DNA of 64,000 nucleotides, taken from contig CAUIJY010000075.1 of the NCBI GenBank assembly GCA_960531495.1, forward strand, positions 124,001 to 188,000, read 5' to 3'. This document shows, piece by piece, positions 50,701 to 61,270 of this stretch. The position numbers were made by a program, and so were the translations under genes. The DNA comes from Zeus faber (Eukaryota > Chordata > Actinopteri > Zeiformes > Zeidae). The notes below the pieces were generated by a model that was not told the DNA's origin, ran no database searches, and saw only the letters and a list, made by a program, of their open reading frames with translations. Each line of letters starts with the position of its first letter. Positions within the stretch are counted from its first letter, which is position 1.

Positions 50701-52489
50701 TATTTCAAACTTTCTTTCTTTAAATCTTTCTTTCAATCTTTCTTTCAATCTTTCAATCTTTCTTTCATTCTTTCTTTCAATATTTCAATCTTTCAATCTT
50801 TCTTTCATTCTTTCTTTCAATCTTTCAATCTTTCTTTCTTTCAATTTTTCTATATTTCAATATTTCTTCCAATCTTTCAATCTTTCTTTCATTCTTTATT
50901 TCAATCTTTGTTTTTTCAAACTTTTTTGCAATCTTTCTTTCAATTGTTTTATCTTACAATCTTTCTTTCATTCTTTCTTTCAGTCTTTCAATCTTTCAAT
51001 CTTTCTTTCAATTTTTCTTTCAATCTTTCAGTCTTTCTTTCATTCTTTCTTTCAATCTTTCAATCTTTCTTTCATTCTTTCTTTCAATCTTTCAATATTT
51101 CTTTCAATCTTTCTTTCCGTCAATCTTCTTTCCATCTTTCTTTCCATCTTTCTTTCATTCTTTCCTTCAGTCTTTCAATCTTTCTTTCAATTTTTCTTTC
51201 AATCTTTCTTTCATTCTTTCCTTCAATGTTTCAATCTTTCTTTCAATCTTTCTTTCAATCTTTCATTCATTCTTTCTTTCAATCTTTCAATCTTTCTTTC
51301 AATATTTCTTTCAATCTTTCTTTCTTTAAATCTTTCTCTCAATCTTTCTTTCAAACTTTCATTATTTATTTCAATATTTCAATCGTTCAATCTTTCTTTC
51401 ATTCTTTCTTTCAATCTTTCTTTCAATCTTTCAATCTTTCTTTCAATATTTCTTTCAATCTTTCTTTCTTTAAATCTTTCTTTCAATCTTTCTTTCAAAC
51501 TTTCAATCTTTATTTCAATCTTTCAATCTTTCATTCTTTCTTTCAATATTTCAATTTTTCAATCTTTTTTTCATTCTTTCTTTTAATCTTTCAATCTTTC
51601 TTTCATTGTTTCTTTCAATCTTTCTGTCTTTCAATATTTCATTCAATCTTTCTTTCATTCCTTCTTTCAATCTTTCTTTCAAATTTTCTTTCAATCTTTC
51701 TTTTTTCAATATTTCTTTCAATCTTTCTTTTTTCAATATTTCTTTCAATCTTTCTTTCATTCTTTCTTTCAGTCTTTCAAAATTTGTTTCAAACTTTCAA
51801 TCTTTCTTTCAATCTTTCTTTCAATCTTTCAGTCGTTCAATCTTTCTTTCAATCTTTCTTTGAATCTTTCAATCTTCAATCTTTCAATCTATCTTTCAGT
51901 CTTTCTTTCAATCCTTCTTTCAATCTTTCTTTCTTTCAATCTTTCTTTCAATCTTTCTTTCATTCTTTCCTTCAGTCTTTCAATCTTTCTTTCAATCTTT
52001 CTTTCAATATTTCAATCTTTCAATCTTTCTGTCATTCTTTCTGTCAATCTTTCAATCTTTCTTTCATTCTTTCCTTCAGTCTTTCAATCTTTCTTTCAAT
52101 CTTTCTTTCAATATTTCAATCTTTCAATCTTTCTGTCATTCTTTCTGTCAATCTTTCAATCTTTCTTTCATTCTTTCTTTCAATCTTTCTTACTTTCAAT
52201 TTTTCTATCTTTCAATATTTCTTCCAATCGTTCAATCTTTCTTTTATTATTTCTTTCAATCTTTCTTTCATTCTTTCTTTCAATCTTTCTTTTTTCAATA
52301 TTTCTTTCAATCTGTCAATTTTTCTTTCATTCTTTCATTCTTTCTTTCAATTGTTCTTTCATTCTTTCTTTCAATCTTTCTTTAAATATTTCAATCTTTC
52401 AATCTTTCTTTCAATCATTCAGTCTTTCTTTCATTCTTTCTTTCAATATTTCAATCTTTCAATCTTTCTTTCATTCTTTCTTTCAATCT
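50701..52489 (+). repeat. Mobile-looking array segment with three relatives
   Basis: The left part (to about 51,624) recurs at about 60,317-61,240 (offset 9,604, then 9,616) and 62,548-63,471. The right part recurs at 54,881-56,075 (offset 3,586) and from about 63,466 to the window edge (offset 11,847, then 11,835 after a 12-bp loss near 63,700). CAATTGTTT at 50,941, 60,557 and 62,788 anchors it. It overlaps the longest open frame (50,908-52,725), which is only the repeat read in frame. Confidence 0.88.
51961..52168 (+). repeat. Perfect 104-bp tandem pair
   Basis: Two adjacent 104-bp copies start at 51,961 and 52,065, each opening with CATTCTTTCCTTCAG and containing two CTGTC words. I could read no difference between them. 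The same pair is carried along at 55,547/55,651 and 63,796/63,900 as part of the larger duplicated segment. 104 bp is 26 four-base words. Confidence 0.93.
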
Positions 52490-54880
52490 TTCAATCTTTC
52501 TTTCAATCTTTCAATCTTTCTTTCATTATTTCTTTCAATCTTTCTTTTGTTATATCTTTCAATCTTTCTTTCTTTCAATCTTTCTTTCCATCTTTCTTTC
52601 AATCTTTCTTTCATTCTTTCTTTCAATCTTTCTTTCATTATTTCTTTCAGTCTTTCAATCTTTCTTTCAAACTTTCAATCTTTCTTTCAATCTTTCAGTC
52701 GTTCAATCTTTCTTTCAATCTTTAAATCTTCAATCTTTCAATCTATCTTTCAGTCTTTCAATCTTTCTTTCAAACTTTCAATATTTCTTTCAATCTTTCA
52801 GTCGTTCAATCTTTCTTTCAATCTTTCTTTCAATCTTTCAATCATTCATTCTTTCAATCTTTCTTTCTTTCAATCTTTCTTTCATTCTTTCAATCTTTCT
52901 TTCTTTCAATCTTTCTTTCATTCTTTCCTTCAGTCTTTCAATCTTTCTTTCATTCTTTCTTTCAATCTTTCTTTCAATATGTCTTTCAATCTTTCTTACT
53001 TTCAATCTTTCTTTTTTTAAATCTTTCTTTCAATCTTTCTTTCAAACTTTCATTCTTTATTTCAATCTTTCAATCTTTCATTCTTTATTTCAATCTTTCA
53101 ATCTTTCTTTCATTCTTTCTTTCAATCTTTCTTTCAATCTTTCAATCTTTCTTTCAATATTTCTTTCAATCTTTCTTTCTTTAAATCTTTCTTTCAATCT
53201 TTCTTTCAAACTTTCAATCTTTATTTCAATCTTTCTTTCAATATTTCAATCTTTCTTTCATTCTTTCTTTCAATCTTTCAATCTTTCTTTAATTCTGTCT
53301 TTCAATCTTTCTTACTTTCAATTTTTCTATCTTTCAATATTTCTTCCAATCTTTCAATCTTTCTTTTGTTATTCTTTCAATCTTTCTTTCTTTCAATCTT
53401 TCTATCAATCTATCTTTCAATCTTTCTTTCATTCTTTCTTTCAATCTTTCTTTTTTCAAACTTTCTTGCAAACTTTCTTTCAATTGTTTAATCTTTCATT
53501 CTTTCTTTCAGTCTTTCAATCTTTTTTTCATTCTTTCTTTCAATATTTCAATCTTTCAATCTTTCTTTCATTCTTTCTTTCAATCTTTCAATCTTTCTTT
53601 CATTCTTTCCTTCAGTCTTTCAATCTTTCTTTCAATCTTTCTTTTTTTAAATCTTTCTTTCATTCTTTCTTTCAATCCTTAAATCTTTCTTTCAATCTAT
53701 CTTTCTTTTTTCATTCTTTATTTCATTCTTTCTATAAATCTTTCTTTCTTTCAATCTTTCTTTCAGTCTTTCAATCTTTCTTTAAATCTATCTTTCATTC
53801 TTTCTTTCAATCTTTCAATCTTTCTTTCATTCTTTCATTCAATTTTTCTATCTTTCAATATGTATTCCAATCGTTCAATCTTTCTTTCATTATTTCTTTC
53901 AATCTTTCTTTCTTTCAATCTTTCTTTCCATCTTTCTTTCAATCTTTCTTTCATTCTTTCTTTCAATGTTTCTTTTTTCAATATTTCTTTCAATCAGTCA
54001 ATTTTTCTTTCATTCTTTCTTTCAATCGTTCTTTCATTCTTTCTTTCAATCTTTCAATCTTTCTTTAAATATTTCAATCATTCAATCTTTCTTTCAATCT
54101 TTCTTTCAATCGTTCAATCTTTCTTTCATTCTTTCTTTAAATATTTCAATATTTCTTTCAATCTTTTTTACTTTCAATCTTTCTTTCTTTAAATCTTTCT
54201 CTCAATCTTTCTTTCAAACTTTCATTCTTTATTTCAATATTTCAATCGTTCAATCTTTCTTTCATTCTTTCTTTCAATCTTTCTTCCAATCTTTCAATCT
54301 TTCTTTTGTTATTCTTTCAATCTTTCTTTCTTTCAATCTTTCTTTCCATCTATCTTTCAATCTTTCTTTCATTCTTTCAATCTTTATTTCAATCTTTCTT
54401 TCAATCTTTCAATCTTTCTTTCAATCTTTCTTTCTTTCCATCTTTCTTTCATTCTTTCCTTCAGTCTTTCAATCTTTCTTTCAATCTTTCTTTTTTCAAT
54501 CTTTCTTTCAATTTTTCTTCCGTTCTTTCTTTCAATCTTTCAATCTTTCTTTCAATCTTTCTTTCTTTTTTCAATCTTTCTTTCATTCTTTCTATAAATC
54601 TTTCTTTCTTTCAATCTTTCTTTCAAACTTTCAATCTTTATTTCAATCTTTCAATCTTTCAATCTTTCTTTCATTCTTTCTTTCAATATTTCAATCTTTC
54701 TTTCAATCTTTCAATCTTTCTTTAATTCTTTCTTTCAATCTTTCAATCTTTCTTTCAATCTTTCTTTCTTTTTTCAATCTTTCTTTCATTCTTTCTATAA
54801 ATCTTTCTTTCTTTCAATCTTTCTTTCAATCTTTCTTTCTTTTTTCAATCTTTCTTTCATTCTTTCTATAAATCTTTCTT
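52490..54880 (+). repeat. Mixed array with a patch related to 23.4 kb
   Basis: Irregular satellite. The part about 53,872-54,150 matches 23,351-23,629 at a constant offset of 30,521 bp, including the rare AATCAGTCAA word. A GCAAACTTTC variant near 53,467 matches 22,997. From about 54,290 to 54,630 it resembles 49,530-49,870. After that the TTCTTTTTTC/CTATAAATC module is iterated. No gene is seen. Confidence 0.83.
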
Positions 54881-56075
54881 TCTTTCAATATTTCTTTCAA
54901 TCTTTCTTTCTTTAAATCTTTCTCTCAATCTTTCTTTCAAACTTTCATTATTTATTTCAATATTTCAATCGTTCAATCTTTCTTTCATTCTTTCTTTCAA
55001 TCTTTCTTTCAATCTTTCAATCTTTCTTTCAATATTTCTTTCAATCTTTCTTTCTTTAAATCTTTCTTTCAATCTTTCTTTCAAACTTTCAATCTTTATT
55101 TCAATCTTTCAATCTTTCATTCTTTCTTTCAATATTTCAATTTTTCAATCTTTTTTTCATTCTTTCTTTTAATCTTTCAATCTTTCTTTCATTGTTTCTT
55201 TCAATCTTTCTGTCTTTCAATATTTCATTCAATCTTTCTTTCATTCCTTCTTTCAATCTTTCTTTCAAATTTTCTTTCAATCTTTCTTTTTTCAATATTT
55301 CTTTCAATCTTTCTTTTTTCAATATTTCTTTCAATCTTTCTTTCATTCTTTCTTTCAGTCTTTCAAAATTTGTTTCAAACTTTCAATCTTTCTTTCAATC
55401 TTTCTTTCAATCTTTCAGTCGTTCAATCTTTCTTTCAATCTTTCTTTGAATCTTTCAATCTTCAATCTTTCAATCTATCTTTCAGTCTTTCTTTCAATCC
55501 TTCTTTCAATCTTTCTTTCTTTCAATCTTTCTTTCAATCTTTCTTTCATTCTTTCCTTCAGTCTTTCAATCTTTCTTTCAATCTTTCTTTCAATATTTCA
55601 ATCTTTCAATCTTTCTGTCATTCTTTCTGTCAATCTTTCAATCTTTCTTTCATTCTTTCCTTCAGTCTTTCAATCTTTCTTTCAATCTTTCTTTCAATAT
55701 TTCAATCTTTCAATCTTTCTGTCATTCTTTCTGTCAATCTTTCAATCTTTCTTTCATTCTTTCTTTCAATCTTTCTTACTTTCAATTTTTCTATCTTTCA
55801 ATATTTCTTCCAATCGTTCAATCTTTCTTTTATTATTTCTTTCAATCTTTCTTTCATTCTTTCTTTCAATCTTTCTTTTTTCAATATTTCTTTCAATCTG
55901 TCAATTTTTCTTTCATTCTTTCATTCTTTCTTTCAATTGTTCTTTCATTCTTTCTTTCAATCTTTCTTTAAATATTTCAATCTTTCAATCTTTCTTTCAA
56001 TCATTCAGTCTTTCTTTCATTCTTTCTTTCAATATTTCAATCTTTCAATCTTTCTTTCATTCTTTCTTTCAATCT
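54881..56075 (+). repeat. Copy of 51,295-52,489
   Basis: Colinear with 51,295-52,489 at a constant offset of 3,586 bp (AATATTTC at 51,302 and 54,888; the 104-bp pair at 51,961 and 55,547). I detected no length change along about 1.2 kb, so it appears recent. At about 56,076 it switches abruptly to sequence that continues like 45,221, giving a sharp mosaic junction. Confidence 0.9.
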
Positions 56076-56079
56076 TTAA

Positions 56080-57762
56080 ATCTTTCTTTCAATCTTTCAA
56101 TCTTCCAATTTTTCTTTCATTCTTTCTTTCAATCTTTATTACTTTCAATCTTTCTTTCAATCTTTCTTTCATTCTTTCTTTCAATCTTTCAATCTTTCTT
56201 TGAATATTTCTTTCAATCTTTCTTACTTTCAATCTTTCTTCCTTTAAATCTTTCTTTCAATCTTTCTTTCAAACTTTCAATCTTTATTTCAATATTTTAA
56301 TCTTTCTTTCTATAATTCTTTCTTTCAATCTTTCTTTCAAACATTCAATCTTTATTTCAATCTTTCAATCTTTCAATCTTTCTTTCAATCTTTCTTTCAA
56401 TATTTCAATCTTTCTTTCATTCTTTCATTCAATCTTTCAATCTTTCTTTAATTCTTTCTTTCAATTTTTCTATCTTTCAAAATTTCTTCCAATCTTTCAA
56501 TCTTTCTTTTGTTATTCTTTCAATCTTTCTTTCTTTCAATCTTTCTTTCCATCTATCTTTCAATCTTTCTTTCATTCTTTCAATCTTTATTTCAATCTTT
56601 CTTTCAATCTTTCAATCTTTCTTTCAATATTTCTTTCAATCTTTCTTTCTTTCCATCTTTCTTTCATTCTTTCCTTCAGTCTTTCAATCTTTCTTTCAAT
56701 CTTTCTTTTTTCAATCTTTCTTTCAATTTTTCTTCCGTTCTTTCTTTCAATCTTTCAATCTTTCTTTCAATCTTTCTTTCTTTTTTCAATCTTTCTTTCA
56801 TTCTTTCTATAAATCTTTCTTTCTTTCAATCTTTCTTTCTTTTTTCAATCTTTCTTTCATTCTTTCTATAAATCTTTCTTTCTTTCAATCTTTCAATCTT
56901 TCAATTTTTCTTTCATTCTTTCTTTCAATCTTTATTACTTTCAATCTTTCTTTCATTCTTTCTTTCATTCTTTCTTTCAATCTTTCAATCTTTCTTTGAA
57001 TATTTCTTTCAATCTTTCTTACTTTCAATCTTTCTTTCTTTAAATCTTTCTTTCAATCTTTCTTTCAAACTTTCAATCTTCATTTCAATATTTCAAACTT
57101 TCTTTCTTTAAATCTTTCTTTCAATCTTTCTTTCAAACTTTCAATCTTTATTTCAATCTTTCAATCTTTCTTTCAATCTTTCAATCTTTCTTTCATTCTT
57201 TCTTTCAATATTTCAATCTTTCAATCTTTCTTTCATTCTTTCTTTCAATCTTTCAATCTTTCTTTAATTCTTTCTTTCAATCTTTCTTTCTTTCAATTTT
57301 TCTATATTTCAATATTTCTTCCAATCTTTCAATCTTTCTTTCATTCTTTATTTCAATCTTTGTTTTTTCAATCTTTTTTGCAATCTTTCTTTCAATTGTT
57401 TTATCTTACAATCTTTCTTTCATTCTTTCTTTCAGTCTTTCAATCTTTCTTTCAATTTTTCTTTCAATCTTTCAATCTTTCTTTCAATCTTTCTTTCATT
57501 CTTTCTTTCAATATTTCAATCTTTCAATCTTTCTTTCATTCTTTCTTTCAATCTTTCTTTAATTCTTTCTTTCAATTTTTCTATATTTCAATATTTCTTC
57601 CAATCTTTCAATCTTTCTTTCATTCCTTATTTCAATCTTTGTTTTTTCAATCTTTTTTGCAATCTTTCTTTCAATTGTTTTATCTTACAATCTTTCTTTC
57701 ATTCTTTCTTTCAGTCTTTCAATCTTTCAATCTTTCTTTCAATTTTTCTTTCAATCTTTCAG
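56080..57762 (+). repeat. Copy of the 45.2-46.9-kb segment
   Basis: Continues the colinear match to about 45,221-46,923, with offset falling from 10,859 to 10,839 bp in steps of 12 and 8 bp. It carries TTTTGTTATTC near 56,510, TTCTTCCGTTC near 56,730, and CAATTGTTT at 57,393 and 57,672. The match continues into the next repeat unit as far as about 58,440. Confidence 0.87.
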
Positions 57763-59039
57763 TCTTTCTTTCATTCTTTCTTTCAATCTTTCAATCTTTC
57801 TTTCATTCTTTCTTTCAATCTTTCAATCTTTCTTTCAATATTTCTTTCAATCTTTCTTTCTGTCAATCTTCTTTCCATCTCTCTTTCCATCTTTCTTACA
57901 TTCTTTCCTTCAGTCTTTCAATCTTTCTTTCAATCTTTCTTTCAATTTTTCTTTCAATCTTTCTTTCATTCTTTCCTTCAATGTTTCAATCTTTCTTTCA
58001 ATCTTTCTTTCAATCTTTCATTCATTCTTTCTTTCAATCTTTCAATCTTTCTTTCAATCTTTCTTTCTTTAAATCTTTCTCTCAATCTTTCTTTCAAACT
58101 TTCATTCTTTATTTCAATATTTCAATCGTTCAATCTTTCTTTCATTCTTTCTTTCAATCTTTCTTTCAATCTTTCAATGTTTCTTTCAATCTTTCTTTCT
58201 TTAAATCTTTCTTTCAATCTTTCTTTCAAACTTTCAATCTTTATTTCAATCTTTCAAACTTTCAATCTTTATTTCAATCTTTCAATCTTTCAATTTTTCT
58301 TTCAATCTTTCAGTCTTTCTTTCATTCTTTCTTTCAATCTTTCAATCTTTCAGTCTTTCAATCTTTCTTTCATTCTTTCTTTCAATCTTTCAATCTTTCT
58401 TTCAATATTTCTTTCAATCTTTCTTTCTTTCAATCTTTCTTTCAATCTTTCTTTCAAACTTTCAATCTTCATTTCAATATTTCAAACTTTCTTTCTTTAA
58501 ATCTTTCTTTCAATCTTTCTTTCAAACTTTCAATCTTTATTTCAATCTTTCAATCTTTCAATCTTTCTTTCAATCTTTCAATCTTTCTTTCATTCTTTCT
58601 TTCAATATTTCAATCTTTCAATCTTTCTTTCAATCTTTCAATCTTTCTTTAATTCTTTCTTTCAATCTTTCAATCTTTCTTTCTTTTTTCAATCTTTCTT
58701 TCATTCTTTCTATAAATCTTTCTTTCTTTCAATCTTTCTTTCAATCTTTCTTTCTTTTTTCAATCTTTCTTTCATTCTTTCTATAAATCTTTCTTTCTTT
58801 CAATCTTTCTTTCAATCTTTCAATCTTTCAATTTTTCTTTCATTCTTTCTTTCAATCTTTATTACTTTCAATCTTTCTTTCAATCTTTCTTTCATTCTTT
58901 CTTTCATTCTTTCTTTCAATCTTTCAATCTTTCTTTGAATATTTCTTTCAATCTTTCTTACTTTCAATCTTTCTTTCTTTAAATCTTTCTTTCAATCTTT
59001 CTTTCAAACTTTCAATCTTCATTTCAATATTTCAAACTT
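57763..59039 (+). repeat. 1,277-bp unit, copy 1
   Basis: First of three copies of a 1,277-bp unit. CTGTCAATCTTC has its TGTC at 57,861, 59,138 and 61,369. At the junction near 59,040 the preceding CAAACTTTCTTTCTTT runs into CATTC, whereas at 60,316 the same words run into AAATC, which marks the end of the second unit. Confidence 0.9.
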
Positions 59040-60316
59040 TCTTTCTTTCATTCTTTCTTTCAATCTTTCAATCTTTCTTTCATTCTTTCTTTCAATCTTT
59101 CAATCTTTCTTTCAATATTTCTTTCAATCTTTCTTTCTGTCAATCTTCTTTCCATCTCTCTTTCCATCTTTCTTACATTCTTTCCTTCAGTCTTTCAATC
59201 TTTCTTTCAATCTTTCTTTCAATTTTTCTTTCAATCTTTCTTTCATTCTTTCCTTCAATGTTTCAATCTTTCTTTCAATCTTTCTTTCAATCTTTCATTC
59301 ATTCTTTCTTTCAATCTTTCAATCTTTCTTTCAATCTTTCTTTCTTTAAATCTTTCTCTCAATCTTTCTTTCAAACTTTCATTCTTTATTTCAATATTTC
59401 AATCGTTCAATCTTTCTTTCATTCTTTCTTTCAATCTTTCTTTCAATCTTTCAATGTTTCTTTCAATCTTTCTTTCTTTAAATCTTTCTTTCAATCTTTC
59501 TTTCAAACTTTCAATCTTTATTTCAATCTTTCAAACTTTCAATCTTTATTTCAATCTTTCAATCTTTCAATTTTTCTTTCAATCTTTCAGTCTTTCTTTC
59601 ATTCTTTCTTTCAATCTTTCAATCTTTCAGTCTTTCAATCTTTCTTTCATTCTTTCTTTCAATCTTTCAATCTTTCTTTCAATATTTCTTTCAATCTTTC
59701 TTTCTTTCAATCTTTCTTTCAATCTTTCTTTCAAACTTTCAATCTTCATTTCAATATTTCAAACTTTCTTTCTTTAAATCTTTCTTTCAATCTTTCTTTC
59801 AAACTTTCAATCTTTATTTCAATCTTTCAATCTTTCAATCTTTCTTTCAATCTTTCAATCTTTCTTTCATTCTTTCTTTCAATATTTCAATCTTTCAATC
59901 TTTCTTTCAATCTTTCAATCTTTCTTTAATTCTTTCTTTCAATCTTTCAATCTTTCTTTCTTTTTTCAATCTTTCTTTCATTCTTTCTATAAATCTTTCT
60001 TTCTTTCAATCTTTCTTTCAATCTTTCTTTCTTTTTTCAATCTTTCTTTCATTCTTTCTATAAATCTTTCTTTCTTTCAATCTTTCTTTCAATCTTTCAA
60101 TCTTTCAATTTTTCTTTCATTCTTTCTTTCAATCTTTATTACTTTCAATCTTTCTTTCAATCTTTCTTTCATTCTTTCTTTCATTCTTTCTTTCAATCTT
60201 TCAATCTTTCTTTGAATATTTCTTTCAATCTTTCTTACTTTCAATCTTTCTTTCTTTAAATCTTTCTTTCAATCTTTCTTTCAAACTTTCAATCTTCATT
60301 TCAATATTTCAAACTT
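59040..60316 (+). repeat. 1,277-bp unit, copy 2
   Basis: Tandem copy of 57,763-59,039 at a constant offset of 1,277 bp. No length difference was detected, which suggests a very recent duplication. It is followed by the segment related to 50.7-51.6 kb. Confidence 0.9.
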
Positions 60317-61270
60317 TCTTTCTTTAAATCTTTCTTTCAATCTTTCTTTCAATCTTTCTTTCAATCTTTCAATCTTTCTTTCATTCTTTCTTTCAATATT
60401 TCAATCTTTCAATCTTTCTTTCATTCTTTCTTTCAATCTTTCAATCTTTCTTTCTTTCAATTTTTCTATATTTCAATATTTCTTCCAATCTTTCAATCTT
60501 TCTTTCATTCTTTATTTCAATCTTTGTTTTTTCAAACTTTTTTGCAATCTTTCTTTCAATTGTTTTATCTTACAATCTTTCTTTCATTCTTTCTTTCAGT
60601 CTTTCAATCTTTCAATCTTTCTTTCAATTTTTCTTTCAATCTTTCAGTCTTTCTTTCATTCTTTCTTTCAATCTTTCAATCTTTCTTTCATTCTTTCTTT
60701 CAATCTTTCAATATTTCTTTCAATCTTTCTTTCCGTCAATCTTCTTTCCATCTTTCTTTCCATCTTTCTTTCATTCTTTCCTTCAGTCTTTCAATCTTTC
60801 TTTCAATTTTTCTTTCAATCTTTCTTTCATTCTTTCCTTCAATGTTTCAATCTTTCTTTCAATCTTTCTTTCAATCTTTCATTCATTCTTTCTTTCAATC
60901 TTTCAATCTTTCTTTCAATATTTCTTTCAATCTTTCTTTCTTTAAATCTTTCTCTCAATCTTTCTTTCAAACTTTCATTATTTATTTCAATATTTCAATC
61001 GTTCAATCTTTCTTTCATTCTTTCTTTCAATCTTTCTTTCAATCTTTCAATCTTTCTTTCAATATTTCTTTCAATCTTTCTTTCTTTAAATCTTTCTTTC
61101 AATCTTTCTTTCAAACTTTCAATCTTTATTTCAATCTTTCAATCTTTCATTCTTTCTTTCAATATTTCAATTTTTCAATCTTTTTTTCATTCTTTCTTTT
61201 AATCTTTCAATCTTTCTTTCATTGTTTCTTTCAATCTTTCAATCTTTCAATCTTTCTTTCAATTTTTCTT
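60317..61270 (+). repeat. Inserted-looking segment between 1,277-bp units
   Basis: Matches 50,701-51,624 (CAATTGTTT at 50,941 and 60,557) up to the CATTGTTT word at 61,220. The source locus then continues into CTGTCTTTC, while here the sequence turns to CAAT runs leading into the third 1,277-bp unit. The switch lies at about 61,236-61,284. Confidence 0.87.

Noticed and set aside
50908-52725. 605-codon + strand open frame, and similar long frames elsewhere
   Set aside because: The translation is only [12 protein letters not shown] repeats. Other frames of the same DNA are also open, the likely start is a TTG inside the repeat, and no domain, signal of splicing or codon bias is present. It is a reading of the satellite, not a gene.
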